Made by a program: the position numbers and the translations under genes
Notes under the pieces: generated by a model
Seen by the model: the letters and a program-made list of their open reading frames with translations, nothing else
Told to the model about the DNA's origin: nothing
The model's database searches: none
Source: Neorhizobium populisoli
GTDB lineage: Bacteria; Pseudomonadota; Alphaproteobacteria; Rhizobiales; Rhizobiaceae
Direction of reading: 5' to 3'
DNA: 64,000 nt
Assembly (NCBI RefSeq): GCF_019430945.1
Contig: NZ_JAHYCB010000008.1
Coordinates: forward strand, 1-64,000
Part shown: one piece after another, positions 46,501 through 54,984 of the stretch
Layout of the letters: each line of letters begins with the position of its first letter
How positions within the stretch are numbered: position 1 is the first letter of the stretch

Positions 46501-46640
46501 CGATCGCGGTGATCGGCGGGCTTCTGGTCTCCACGCTGCTGTCTCTGGTCGTCATTCCCTCGCTTCACCTGATCTTTTCGGATTTCGGAGATCGGACCGC
46601 GCGAATCTTCAGGCCGTTCCTCCAGCCGGCCGAGATTTGA
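43578..46640 (+). CDS. RND-family efflux permease
   Basis: A 1020-residue proton-driven transporter. It has the N-terminal membrane helix (NPLPSMLLFTVLTAVGLYSF), the first periplasmic loop, the conserved DDAIVEIENVVRH motif of TM4 with charged proton-relay residues, and a second half with MGIVTKNAIMLLDFAIE. Length and order are those of a full AcrB/MdtB-type pump. It overlaps the adaptor gene by 4 bases. Substrate cannot be told from sequence; members of this branch in rhizobia export drugs, plant phenolics or dyes. A strong hairpin follows at 46658-46686. Confidence 0.92.
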   Translation: MNANISAWAIRNPLPSMLLFTVLTAVGLYSFMQLPVTYFPTIIEPAVKITVEQSGTTPDQLETEVTRLVEDAVAVLPNLKEVTSTVSQGLSVTNVEFELGLVSPDRAIADIRDAIAKIRSDLPDDIDEPVIERVEEEAQSVVTYAVTGGEMTLAELSWFVDDVVSRRLQGVKGVGRIERVGGVEREVHVELDPDRLQAFALTANAVNQSLNDSQFDGSGGRSTLGGRERALTSSAVAQSVTDLAEVRIPLSQQASIRVGDLGQVQDTVAEQRSFATLGETEVVGFSVYRAQTAGDLAVADEVAAAISALAAQHPDTRFRLVDDNVAYTAGNYHSAMSTLLEGAALSIVIVLIFLRDWRATMVAAVALPLSIIPTFFVIDLLGFSLNILSLLGITLVTGILVDDAIVEIENVVRHRNMGKRAYQAAIDASDEIGLAVIAISATIIAVFTPVGFMSGVIGLYFREFGLTVAIAVFFSLLVARLITPILAAYFMTGRAGSHAAKGRFTVAYERFLRFTLRWRWLTVSAAVGLFAVCVVALLSVPTGFLPEEDTGRLTLTVELPPGASLAETRQATDAVSYMIRRDPAVESVFTRAGANMTGQQDPRFAVTLVDLTHKAERDRSSFAVQAALEQSLASVADVRLRFLNARGGRDLSFAVLSADGDLAQRTANDILQQLASERSFVDPSADNAATRPELRMQVQMDKAATLGVSSVEIARTIRVSTVGDVDSRLPKFIDGSRQIPIRVMLNRSARDDLATLELMTVPTADGSAVPLSALVDISLDEAVSSIERFDRERRIEIGADMADGLTSGQGLEKLMQLESVRNLPQGVRVQATGDSDTEGEVFASFAVAMGAGIMLVLVVLILLFGSALTPWTILASLPLSIAGVAAGLLLSGSAMSLPVVIGILMLMGIVTKNAIMLLDFAIEREKHGLSRRDAIVEACAERARPIIMTTLAMIGGMLPSAIGVGDGGEFRAPMAIAVIGGLLVSTLLSLVVIPSLHLIFSDFGDRTARIFRPFLQPAEI

Positions 46641-46657
46641 CGGTGCGATCAGACGAA

Positions 46658-46686
46658 GAGTGGGCCGGTCCAGGACCGGCCCACTC
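46658..46686. terminator. hairpin between RND gene and HAD relic
   Basis: GAGTGGGCCGGT and its complement with a 5-base loop, 17 bases after the RND gene stop. It is followed by A6 instead of T, so termination would not be classic intrinsic on the plus strand; it separates convergent genes. Confidence 0.55.
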
Positions 46687-46700
46687 AAAAAAGGGATGTC

Positions 46701-47409
46701 TTAAGGCTGCCATGACAGGAGCAATTCTGCGGCGCCAGTCAGGTCAGGCACTTGCGCATAGGGAAGCCAGTCCGGGTTGCCGGTCTCACCTCGGCGGTTC
46801 ACCCATATCCCACGCAGGTCGATTTCATGGACGGCCTTCATGTCCCAATACATGCCCATCGCCACATGCACGCTTTCCTCCGGCGTCACGCCCATGGCTG
46901 TGTACGCGTATTCGAAAAGCTGTCGTGAGGGTTTGTAAGCGCGAGCCTGCTTGGCGGTGATGACATGGTCGAAGGGGACACCGATACGTGCTACTGTGGG
47001 CGCAATGAGATCGTCGTCAGAGTTGGTGAAGACGGCAAGTTGTAGTGCTTGCGAAGCGCCCGAAGGACATCCGGAACATCGGGATGCGGGCCCATCGTCA
47101 TGGGTGATGACGCAACACGTGCGATTTCGTCTACGGTCGCAACAAGCCCGTGATCGCCGAACGCAGCGATAAGCCCGATGCGTAGGACGTCTTTGTAAAG
47201 ACTGTGCGGTCTTTCTGCCGTCAGTTGCCGGGAGTGCGCGGAAAACTGTCGATGATCGCAGATGCGCTGACATCGCTCGCGCTATGTTTCGACAACACGG
47301 GGCCAGCCTCGCGCTCAAGCGCCTCGTACCATTGCACGAGCGTGCCATAACAATCGAACGTGATTATCTTCGGCGGGGAGGTGAGCTGAAACATTGAGGC
47401 GTTCGACAT
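46701..47409 (-). pseudogene. haloacid dehalogenase-like hydrolase, frameshifted
   Basis: Starts MSNASMFQLTSPPKIITFDCYGTLVQW with the DxDxT-type nucleophile motif of type II haloacid dehalogenases. Frame is lost near 47250, continues in other frames (LYKDVLRIGLIAAFGDHG, then PDVPDVLRALRKHY) and is regained near 47045 as AVFTNSDDDLIAPTVARIG to the C-terminus WVNRRGETG. At least two single-base lesions. The parts together span a full 230-residue enzyme, so this is a decayed gene, or the sequence has errors here. Confidence 0.85.
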
Positions 47410-47554
47410 TCGCAGAGCCCCTGCGACCGAGGATATTGAAGAAGGCCTGTGCCGATCATCGAGATAGGCCTCGGAAATATGCGGTTCTGAACCATCGCAG
47501 CGAGCGACCAGACCAGCTTTCGTCAACGGACGATATGGCCGTCGAGTTCAGCTT

Positions 47555-47800
47555 CTATGCCGCCCGCGTTTTTGCGTTTTCGAGAAACCTCACCGCATCC
47601 CCGACAGTGGTAATCGCATCCATCTCTTCGTCCTGGATCTCCAGATCGAACTCATCCTCGACAGCCATAAAGATTTCGACGATCTCAAGCGAGTCGGCTC
47701 CAAGGTCGTCTTTGAAGCTGGCGCTTTGGACGATTTTCTCAGGCGACACGCCGAGACGCGTCGATATGATGATCGACAAGCGGGAGAAGGTGTTTTCCAC
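47555..47800 (-). CDS. acyl carrier protein
   Basis: An 81-residue acidic helical protein with the phosphopantetheine site GADSLEIVE (Ser37), preceded by FKDDL as in AcpP. The rest of the family pattern, FDLEIQDEEMDAITTVGDAVRFL, is present. It would carry acyl chains on a 4'-phosphopantetheine arm. It is not in a fatty-acid operon: neighbours are the HAD relic and a two-component system, with 37 bases to the response regulator gene on the same strand. Rhizobia have several specialised acyl carrier proteins besides AcpP; this is likely one of them. Confidence 0.88.
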   Translation of the reverse strand: MENTFSRLSIIISTRLGVSPEKIVQSASFKDDLGADSLEIVEIFMAVEDEFDLEIQDEEMDAITTVGDAVRFLENAKTRAA

Positions 47801-47837
47801 GAAAGACTCCTATGATGAGCAGGAAAGCCGAAGCGCT

Positions 47838-48560
47838 TCATGCCTCCTCGACATTCGCCGTAAATGTGTAACCACCAAGGCGGACCGTCTGCAGCATCTG
47901 AGGCTCTCTCGGATCGGCCTCGATCTTTTGCCTCAGGCGGCTGATATGGACATCGATGCTCCGCTCGATGGGGCCGGCGAGGCCTGCATGAGTCAGTGAG
48001 AGAAGCTCTTCCCTGGTAATAACGCGTCCCGGATTGCGACAGAACGCCAGCAGAAGATCGAATTCCGTCGTTGTCAGCGCAATGCGCGCATTGCTCGGGT
48101 CATGCAACTGGCGCCGAACGGGATCGATCTGCCAGCCGTCGAACCTCAGTTTTCGCGACACGGTATTCGCAACCAGGCCATAGGACGCGCGTCTCAACAG
48201 GCTTCGGATACGTGCAACGACTTCGCGCGGACTGAATGGCTTGGTGATGTAGTCGTCGGCCCCAACCTCCAGGCCGACGACCCGATCCACTTCTTCTCCG
48301 AGTGCGGTCACAAGTATGATCGGGATTGTGTTGTCGGCACGGATGCGCCTGCAGATGCTCAGGCCATCCTCACCCGGCAGCATCACGTCGAGAACGATGA
48401 GATCGAAGTTGTTGGACCTCAGCAGCGCCTGCATGACCTTTCCGTCCTCGGCAACGGTCGGCGCCATTCCGCTCTCCTGGATCGTCTGAGCGAGCATCCT
48501 GGCGATTTCCGGGTCGTCCTCGACCAGAAGGATTTTTGCGCTGCCGCTGTTGGTCTGCAT
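47838..48560 (-). CDS. OmpR-family response regulator
   Basis: A 240-residue two-domain regulator. The receiver has ILLVEDDPEIA (acidic pair), phosphorylated Asp58 in LIVLDVMLPG, a conserved Thr/Ala region LVTALGEE and Lys of YITKPFSPRE. The C-terminal winged helix (LTTTEFDLLLAFCRNPGRVITREELLSL, SIDVHISRLRQKIE) binds DNA. Its kinase is encoded 134 bases upstream on the same strand. Regulated genes are unknown; the divergent MipA/OmpV gene next to the kinase and the downstream acyl carrier protein are candidates. Confidence 0.92.
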   Translation of the reverse strand: MQTNSGSAKILLVEDDPEIARMLAQTIQESGMAPTVAEDGKVMQALLRSNNFDLIVLDVMLPGEDGLSICRRIRADNTIPIILVTALGEEVDRVVGLEVGADDYITKPFSPREVVARIRSLLRRASYGLVANTVSRKLRFDGWQIDPVRRQLHDPSNARIALTTTEFDLLLAFCRNPGRVITREELLSLTHAGLAGPIERSIDVHISRLRQKIEADPREPQMLQTVRLGGYTFTANVEEA

Positions 48561-48694
48561 GATCGCTCCCCCGTTGAAACCTCACACTAGGCATGCCGCC
48601 TGGACGCATATGTTTCGATTTGTGTAGTTTTGTTACGACGTGAGGGCAGCCCATACTCCCTTGGCCAATGTCCAATTTCTCAGCGGAAACCATT

Positions 48695-50020
48695 CTAGTC
48701 CCCCATCGGCAACATGATCCTGGCGATCAGACCGTTTGGCGAGCGGTCGAGGAGTTCCAGTCGCCCCTGATGGGACTGCACGACCTCCGTGACGATCGAT
48801 AGTCCGAGGCCGAAACCGGCGTTCTGGCTGTTGCGCGAAGCATCGACCTTGTAGAATGGCTCCAGAACCTTTTTCCGAAGCTCCAGCGGTATGCCGGGGC
48901 CGTTATCCTCCACGTCAATTATCGCGAAACCGCCATTCACCGACAGCGAGACATCGATCTGCGTGCCAAACTTCGAGGCATTTTCACAAAGATTGGTGAC
49001 GGCGCGCATGATCGCCAATGGCCTGAAATTCATAACCAGGCGGTCCGGGCCGGAATAGGTGATATTGTGACCGGTGTCTTCAAACTCGGCACAGATCGTT
49101 TTGATGACGGAAGCCAGATCGACGCGCTCCGGCTTTTCGCTTCTATGGCTGTCCCGAAGGTAGTTGAGACTTTCCTCGAGCAGCTTGTCGACGTGACCGA
49201 TATCGACAAGCAATGCCTGACGTACATCGGTCTCGCTGACGCGATCGGCGCGAAGCCGCATTCGGGTAAGCGGCGTTCGAAGGTCATGGCTGATGCCGCG
49301 CAGCATCGCGGTTCTGGCTTCGACCATGCCGGAGATGCGATTCTGCATGCCATTCAACGCGCGTGCCAGTGCGACGATTTCCAGACTTCCCTGTTCCGGA
49401 AACAGTGTCGGCCCGGAGGAAATGTCCGCTCGCATCGCGGCAGCGGCTATCCGGCGGAGCGGCCGTGTGATCGTCCAGATCGCAAAGGTGGAAAAGATGA
49501 CGATGAGGGTTATGAGCGCAAACAGATAGTTCGATCCGAAAGTGAGTGCGTCGCTGCTGACAAATGTGTCCGGCAGCCGCTCCATAACGAGGAGGTCGGA
49601 CTTGCCGATCCTTGCCGCGACGACGCGGTGGCCATCGAGAAACGTCTGCCAGCCGCCATAGGGTGCCGTATAGCTGTCGGGTGGAGACAGCCAGTCGGCG
49701 AACCTGTCGAGATAGGACTGGTTGGGTGAGGTCGTGGTGAACCGGTTCGCCGTTTCCAGCGGCGCGAGCGCAACATGCCAGTCGGCGCGGTTGGCGATCT
49801 CGATCACGTCATCAATCTCGGAGGGTCTGGCCACAGCCAGGACGGAGGCGATTGCGGCCACGCGGTTTGAAATCGCCTCCAGATCCGTGATGTCGTAATC
49901 CTGCTTCACCCACTGCTCGAGCCGTTCGCTTCCGACGATGACAATGATCAGGCAGATGACGATGATGATGGTGATCTGGCTGTGGATCGTCAGTTGGAAT
50001 GCGGGCCATCTTAGTCTCAT
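48695..50020 (-). CDS. sensor histidine kinase
   Basis: A 441-residue EnvZ-like kinase. Membrane spans at about 16-32 and 164-184 enclose a 130-residue periplasmic sensor; then HAMP (RPLRRIAAAAMRADI), the dimerisation helix with His245 in RGISHDLRTPLTRMRLRADR, and an ATPase domain with N-box VTNLCENASKF, G1 VEDNGPGIP and G2 GFGLGLSIV. All catalytic residues are present. It precedes the response regulator gene and is divergent from the MipA/OmpV gene at 50287. Length and layout fit TctE/EnvZ-type kinases sensing periplasmic stress; the signal is unknown. Confidence 0.92.
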   Translation of the reverse strand: MRLRWPAFQLTIHSQITIIIVICLIIVIVGSERLEQWVKQDYDITDLEAISNRVAAIASVLAVARPSEIDDVIEIANRADWHVALAPLETANRFTTTSPNQSYLDRFADWLSPPDSYTAPYGGWQTFLDGHRVVAARIGKSDLLVMERLPDTFVSSDALTFGSNYLFALITLIVIFSTFAIWTITRPLRRIAAAAMRADISSGPTLFPEQGSLEIVALARALNGMQNRISGMVEARTAMLRGISHDLRTPLTRMRLRADRVSETDVRQALLVDIGHVDKLLEESLNYLRDSHRSEKPERVDLASVIKTICAEFEDTGHNITYSGPDRLVMNFRPLAIMRAVTNLCENASKFGTQIDVSLSVNGGFAIIDVEDNGPGIPLELRKKVLEPFYKVDASRNSQNAGFGLGLSIVTEVVQSHQGRLELLDRSPNGLIARIMLPMGD

Positions 50021-50286
50021 GAGCTGTCCTTCATCGATCTGCGCCGGCGCAAAGACGTCATGCTAGTCATTCTTCCAGTCCAACGGTAGGACCTGACATG
50101 GACAGATTTATTACGTTTTATGTCGGCTTGAAGCCGGAGCAGTGCTGAATCCTCGCTATTTGCCGACAATCGTCCCGAAACAAATCGCAACACAACGTAA
50201 TCCTGCCGGCTGCTCATCGGTGGCACTTCTGGGATGTCGAATAACGTTGGCGAGGTTTTGACCGCGCCTGAACAGTTGGAGCATCC

Positions 50287-51132
50287 ATGTCTTGTCTCAG
50301 TTGGATCAGAAGTCGCCTTGCGGTCGGCGCGCTGAGCGTCACTTTCACGATTTTTTCGGCACCATATGCCTTTGCGGCAGATCCAAGTGCTGCCGAGGGA
50401 GTGCCTGAAGCTCCGTTCGACAACGCGCGGTTCGAAAAGGAGCCAAAGGAACGCAACTGGAGCTTGATCGTCGGTGCTGGCGGAATCTACGAGCCCACCT
50501 ATGAAGGTGGTGACGAGTTCGAGGTTTCTCCGGTCCCATTCATCGTCTTCACCTGGGGTGATTGGCTCGAAATCGATCCGCGCGGCGTGACGATCACACC
50601 ATTCGAGCAGAACGGGTTCTCCCTGTCTGGCAAGATCGGCTATGAGACGGGCCGCAAAGAGAAGGACGACGACCGCCTGCGCGGCCTCGGTGATATCGAT
50701 TTCGCGGCAACCGTCGGTGCGAAGATCGCCTATGAATGGCGGGGTCTGGAAATCTATGCCTCGGTCGATCAAACCATTGACGGCAGCGAGAGCCTGATTG
50801 GGACATTCGGCGTCGAATATATGGCGCCGGTCACGGAGCGCCTGTTCCTGGGTGCGGGTGCCAAGGCAATCATCGCCAACGACAAGCACATGCAGGCTTA
50901 TTTCGGTGTCAACGGGCAACAGTCCGCGGCATCCGGCCTACCCGAATACAAGGCCGAGGCCGGCCTGAAGCGCGTGGATGTATCGGTGTCAGCGATGTAC
51001 ATGCTGTCGGAAAACTGGTTGGTGCGGGGCGAGGCCGGCGCCGGATTTCTTACCGGCGACGCTGCAGACAGCCCTGTCGTGAAGGAAAAGACCCAACCCT
51101 CCGCATCCCTCTTTGTCGGCTACAAGTTCTGA
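50287..51132 (+). CDS. MipA/OmpV-family outer-membrane protein
   Basis: A 281-residue beta-barrel protein with a signal peptide (cleavage after AFA, about residue 30) and repeated Gly/aromatic beta strands such as SLIVGAGGIYEPTYEGGDEFEV near the start and PSASLFVGYKF at the end, with C-terminal Phe as required for barrel insertion. Members act as outer-membrane channels or scaffold proteins. It is divergent from the kinase gene (266 bases apart). ATTACGTT at 50110-50117 and its complement at 50194-50201 in the gap could be a regulator site. A perfect hairpin follows the gene. Confidence 0.88.
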   Translation: MSCLSWIRSRLAVGALSVTFTIFSAPYAFAADPSAAEGVPEAPFDNARFEKEPKERNWSLIVGAGGIYEPTYEGGDEFEVSPVPFIVFTWGDWLEIDPRGVTITPFEQNGFSLSGKIGYETGRKEKDDDRLRGLGDIDFAATVGAKIAYEWRGLEIYASVDQTIDGSESLIGTFGVEYMAPVTERLFLGAGAKAIIANDKHMQAYFGVNGQQSAASGLPEYKAEAGLKRVDVSVSAMYMLSENWLVRGEAGAGFLTGDAADSPVVKEKTQPSASLFVGYKF

Positions 51133-51166
51133 TCGCCCCGTCAGAAAAGTAACACGCCGCGAAGGC

Positions 51167-51201
51167 GCCATGAAGGCTGGTGCCGCTCCAGCCTTCATGG
51201 C
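51167..51201. terminator. perfect hairpin after MipA/OmpV gene
   Basis: A 14-base inverted repeat (GCCATGAAGGCTGG and complement) around a 7-base loop, 35 bases after the stop. There is no T-run, so it may terminate weakly or protect the mRNA end. Confidence 0.55.
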
Positions 51202-51295
51202 CCAAGCGGGCTCTGATCCGCAACATTTTCCCGTGCCCGATCCGCAGCCATCGTCACGAAGCGCGCCCGCAACCCCAACACGATCGGAGAACGCC

Positions 51296-51940
51296 ATGTT
51301 GAAATCCATCGCGCAAGCCGGCAGGTTCGTCCTCCTGTGGCTTTTGTGTCCGCTCATCGCGCTCGCGACGGCTCGCGTGCTGTTCGGCGGCGTCGCCGAG
51401 ATGATGGACGGCTTCGTATATCATGCAGAACTACGCCCGATTGCCTTCTTCGGTCACATCATCCTGGCTTCGATCGCGCTTGCTCTTGTGCCTTTCCAGT
51501 TCTGGCACGGTCTACGCAAGACGCGACTTGAGGCACACCGCTGGATTGGGCGCATCTATGGACTGTCGATCGTTGCAGCGGGTATTGCCGGTCTGTGGCT
51601 TGCCGTCACCACCCACTCCGGAACTGTCGCGGCCTGGGGTTTTGCGCTTCTGGCAATCGCCTGGGTCGGAGCAACTGTTTACGGGATCATGCTCGCTATG
51701 CAGCATCGGGTCAGCGATCACCAACGCTGGATGATCCGCTCGGCGGCGTTGACAATGGCAGGCGTTACACTTCGTATCCAGCTCGGGCTTGGCGCCGTAG
51801 GTGGTTACTCATACGACGACATGGTCGGCTTTCTGGGATGGTCGTGCTGGCTGCCGAACCTTATCGTCGCGGAAATCGTCATCCGCAGGAATTTCCAGAA
51901 GAGACTAGTCACTATCACCAGATTGACCGTTCCAACTTGA
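51296..51940 (+). CDS. DUF2306-like integral membrane protein
   Basis: A 214-residue protein with about five to six hydrophobic spans (WLLCPLIALATARVLF, FGHIILASIALALVPF, IYGLSIVAAGIAGLWLAV, FALLAIAWVGATVYGIML). The histidines of HRWIGRIYG and HQRWMIRS near span ends are the DUF2306 hallmark and could bind heme or metal. Function unknown. Start ATG 51296 fits the first membrane helix; the frame is open to 51113 but that overlaps the upstream hairpin. Confidence 0.78.
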   Translation: MLKSIAQAGRFVLLWLLCPLIALATARVLFGGVAEMMDGFVYHAELRPIAFFGHIILASIALALVPFQFWHGLRKTRLEAHRWIGRIYGLSIVAAGIAGLWLAVTTHSGTVAAWGFALLAIAWVGATVYGIMLAMQHRVSDHQRWMIRSAALTMAGVTLRIQLGLGAVGGYSYDDMVGFLGWSCWLPNLIVAEIVIRRNFQKRLVTITRLTVPT

Positions 51941-52360
51941 GTTCAAGACCTTGCGTAGAGGGCAATGGCAAGCGAGGTCACTATGGAGTGAATCCGACCT
52001 TTCCAAGAATTGGCGGCGTTTGCCAGCTTTGTGCCACCATAGTCGCCTACCGCGAATTCGTTCGCGACGCTGTCGCGCAGGTCATGTTGGCGGTTCTTGT
52101 CGATACCGAGCAGCGGGAAGGTGTGACATCGGGCGTTGCGCCTGGAAATTAGGTGCGGAAAGCCAGTTTTGAAGCTTTTTGCAACGCAGTAGCAGGACCG
52201 ATTGGCGATATTTTGTCGATCCTGCTGTCACAGAACACAACGCCTTCCGAGACGCAGCTCCCATTTGTCACCGATTTAATGTTTCGCCCAAAGCGACTTC
52301 GGTGAAGAATGCTGTAGTCGATCAATCGGCCAACAACTCAAATACTGGCAAAGAAAAACG
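51941..52360. other. non-coding gap
   Basis: 420 bases without a supported gene. Short frames have no start signals or recognisable motifs. It may be a relic of an earlier insertion. Confidence 0.4.
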
Positions 52361-53089
52361 TTAGACCGGTAGTCGTTCGCCCGCTCTCACCGCGCCTTTC
52401 AAACGATTGCCTGATGGCGCGAGCGGACACACGTAGCGAGAAGAGTAAGAACAGGACGGAAAGTAGGAGAAGTTGAAGTCGAGTGTCAGCGAGCCGTCGG
52501 GGCGCACCGCTCCCAGATCTGCTCCTTTAATTGTATCGAGCAGGTACCGGCCGCCGCCGTAGGTTTCCGTTCCTGAAGTTGCGTCGACAAACGGAAGGAA
52601 CACTCCACCGCCGTATCCCTCAATCCAGTAAAGCGTCAATTCGCCTTCAAGTCTTTTTTCCAGACCAATCGTCCTGGCGAACGAACGCAACGACAGCTCG
52701 CCGTCCACTCCTGTTGCGACAGTTATCTTTTCCGGTTCTACTGGACCGAGCTCCACCTCTATGCGCAACGAAGGGTCGTAAGGAAATGTTTCCGGTCCGC
52801 GATATGTTTCCCGGTCTTCCGGTTCGATTGGTGACTGCGGGTGGTCGCGGAACAATTTCGAACGGGTCTCACACCAAAGCTCCCATGCCGCTTCGGGGTT
52901 AGAGTTGGAACGGATCTCGAGGTAAAGATCTGCGATCCTCCTCCGCCAATGCCATAACTGTTCGGTTTCGATAAAAGGGGACGTGACCATGTCAGGAAAT
53001 TCGCTCCGCGGGTTGTTCATATGCCATGTCAATTCGGCGGCAACGATAACCGCTGTTTCTCTGTCTGAAAATGACCACGCAGAATGCAT
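52361..53089 (-). CDS. DUF1684 protein
   Basis: A 242-residue soluble protein of the DUF1684 family. The hallmark C-terminal stretch is present: YGGGRYLLDTI, LTLDFNFSYFPSCSYSSRYVCPLAP, followed by the AGERLPV end; residues FRDHPQSPIEPEDR and a central Y-E-V beta region also match. The family is widespread in bacteria and has no established role. No signal peptide. ORF starts with ATG 53089; MNNPRSEF at about 53020 is an alternative. No operon partner. Confidence 0.82.
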   Translation of the reverse strand: MHSAWSFSDRETAVIVAAELTWHMNNPRSEFPDMVTSPFIETEQLWHWRRRIADLYLEIRSNSNPEAAWELWCETRSKLFRDHPQSPIEPEDRETYRGPETFPYDPSLRIEVELGPVEPEKITVATGVDGELSLRSFARTIGLEKRLEGELTLYWIEGYGGGVFLPFVDATSGTETYGGGRYLLDTIKGADLGAVRPDGSLTLDFNFSYFPSCSYSSRYVCPLAPSGNRLKGAVRAGERLPV

Positions 53090-53381
53090 TTTCCAGCGTC
53101 AAGCTTTTCCTCGAGCCTTCGCCCGCTCCGTTTTCGCCTAGTCAATCCAACGTGGGCCAATCGTTCGCGTTCAAAAGCAGCGTGTCGCATGGCTTGCTCG
53201 ATTTTTCTCTCCGTGCGCGCGCTGGCGCCACAGATGGCCGGGGCGGACTTGACCGGAGAAAGATGCAGCCCCAATTCAGAAGGCAAATTCTCTCAAGCGG
53301 ATGAAAATTGGTACGCCATTTCGCGCCGACAAGAATGAAATACTCTAAGAATCCGCAGTATGTTTGTTCAAGGGGACTGGA

Positions 53382-54263
53382 ATGTTTTGGAAATCTCTGA
53401 CCGGGGTGCTTACGGGCGCAATGATAACTGCGGCCGCCGTGATGCCTGCCAAGGCCGATGCGGTCAAGATCGGCAGCAAGAATTTCACTGAGCAGTTCGT
53501 CGTGGCCGAAATCTATGCGCAGGCTCTCGAGAAGGCCGGCATCGAGGTCCAGCGCCGCCTCAATCTCGGCGCCACGCTCGTCGCCCATACGGCACTGATG
53601 AACGGCGAGATCGACCTTTATCCGGAATATACCGGCACGGCGCTGGCTGCCGTCGTGAAGGGTGATCTGTCCGGCTCGGCGGAGAAGATCTACACGGACG
53701 TCAAGGATTATTACGAAAAGAATCTCAAGCTGACGCTTCTGAAGCCGACCGAGATCAACAACGGCTATGCAATCATCACGCTGCCGGAAACGGCCGAAAA
53801 GTACAAGCTGAAGACGCTGAGCGATCTCGGCCCCGCTTCGAAGAACCTAACGTTCGGTGCCGAAGGCGGCTTCGGCGAGCGCAAGGACGGCTTGCCGGGC
53901 CTGAAGCAGGTCTACGGCATCGAGTTCAAGGAGTTCAAGATTTTCGCCAAGCTCGGCATTCGCTACAGCGCGCTGACCAGCAAGGATCTTGACGTCTCCT
54001 ACGGCTTTGCGACCGACTGGCAAATCTCCGACAACAAGCTCGTGGTTCTGGAAGACGACAAGGACCTCTTCCCGCCCTATTACCTCGTTCCGGTCGTGCG
54101 TCAGGACGCGCTTGCCAAGAACCCGAAGATCGCCGAGGTGCTCAACAAGATCAGCCCGCGTCTGGACAACAAGACCATGCGCGAGCTGAACGCCAAGGTC
54201 GATCGGGACAAGCAGGAACCGGCGGAAGTCGCGGCGGAATTCCTAAAAGCTCAGGGCATCTGA
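53382..54263 (+). CDS. osmoprotectant/quaternary-amine ABC substrate-binding protein
   Basis: A 293-residue periplasmic binding protein with signal peptide ending near MPAKA and mature start VKIGSKNFTEQFVVAEI, the signature of the OpuC/OsmX/YehZ group. LGATLVAHTALMNGEIDLYPEYTGTA and FPPYYLVPVVR match binding-site regions. The group binds betaine, choline, carnitine or related trimethylammonium compounds. A ribosome-binding site AAGGGGA precedes ATG 53382. A hairpin after the gene probably raises its expression over the permease genes that follow. Confidence 0.9.
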   Translation: MFWKSLTGVLTGAMITAAAVMPAKADAVKIGSKNFTEQFVVAEIYAQALEKAGIEVQRRLNLGATLVAHTALMNGEIDLYPEYTGTALAAVVKGDLSGSAEKIYTDVKDYYEKNLKLTLLKPTEINNGYAIITLPETAEKYKLKTLSDLGPASKNLTFGAEGGFGERKDGLPGLKQVYGIEFKEFKIFAKLGIRYSALTSKDLDVSYGFATDWQISDNKLVVLEDDKDLFPPYYLVPVVRQDALAKNPKIAEVLNKISPRLDNKTMRELNAKVDRDKQEPAEVAAEFLKAQGI

Positions 54264-54294
54264 GCGCCGAAACCATCGCTTGTCCATACCATGA

Positions 54295-54325
54295 AATACG
54301 GCGAAGCTGTCAGCTTCGCCGTATT
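54295..54325 (+). terminator. attenuating hairpin between binding protein and permease genes
   Basis: A perfect 13-base stem (AATACGGCGAAGC and complement) with a 5-base loop, followed by GTCTTG. It probably stops part of the transcription, giving more binding protein than membrane parts. Confidence 0.65.
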
Positions 54326-54356
54326 GTCTTGATCGCTTAGACAGGATACCTCGCGT

Positions 54357-54974
54357 TTGAACTGGGCACCGAAGCATATTCCGGAGATCGCGCTTGCCGT
54401 CTGGCAGCATCTGGTGCTGTCGATTTCCTCGGTGCTGATCGGCCTTGTGATCGCGCTGGTCCTCGGCATCGTGTGCGCCCGTCGGCCTCGCCTTTATGCC
54501 TTTGCGCTGACCGTGACGAACGTCATTTTCGTGATTCCCAGCCTCGCGCTCTTCGCCCTGTTGATCCCGTTCTTCGGGCTTGGCATGAAACCGGCACTAA
54601 TCGGATTGTCTTCCTATTGTCTGCTGATCTTGCTGCGGAACGTCGTTACCGGCATCCGAGGAGTTCCGGCGGATGTGCTCGATGCAGCCGACGGCATGGG
54701 TTACGGCCCATGGCAGCGTTTGTTCCGCATCGAACTGCCGCTGGCACTGCCGCTGATCGTCTCGGGTGCGCGCATTGCGTTGGTCACCGTCATCGGCATA
54801 GCGACGGTCGCCGCCTTCATTGATGGCGGAGGACTCGGGTCGATCATCCTGATTGGTATCGACCAGGAATATGCCGAGAAGATTCTCGTCGGGGGGCTCC
54901 TGACGGCGCTGCTGGCGATCGTTTTCGACTTCATCCTCACCCGGGCGGAGCGTGCCCTGGTGCGCTGGCATTGA
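54357..54974 (+). CDS. osmoprotectant ABC transporter permease 1
   Basis: A 205-residue membrane subunit with about five spans and the EAA loop region DAADGMGYGPWQRLFRIELPLALP that contacts the ATPase. It belongs to the OpuCB/YehW group. The frame begins with TTG 54357 (translated MNWAPKHIPE); no better ATG precedes the first membrane helix. It is 10 bases before the second permease gene. Confidence 0.87.
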   Translation: MNWAPKHIPEIALAVWQHLVLSISSVLIGLVIALVLGIVCARRPRLYAFALTVTNVIFVIPSLALFALLIPFFGLGMKPALIGLSSYCLLILLRNVVTGIRGVPADVLDAADGMGYGPWQRLFRIELPLALPLIVSGARIALVTVIGIATVAAFIDGGGLGSIILIGIDQEYAEKILVGGLLTALLAIVFDFILTRAERALVRWH

Positions 54975-54984
54975 GGGCGCGCAC

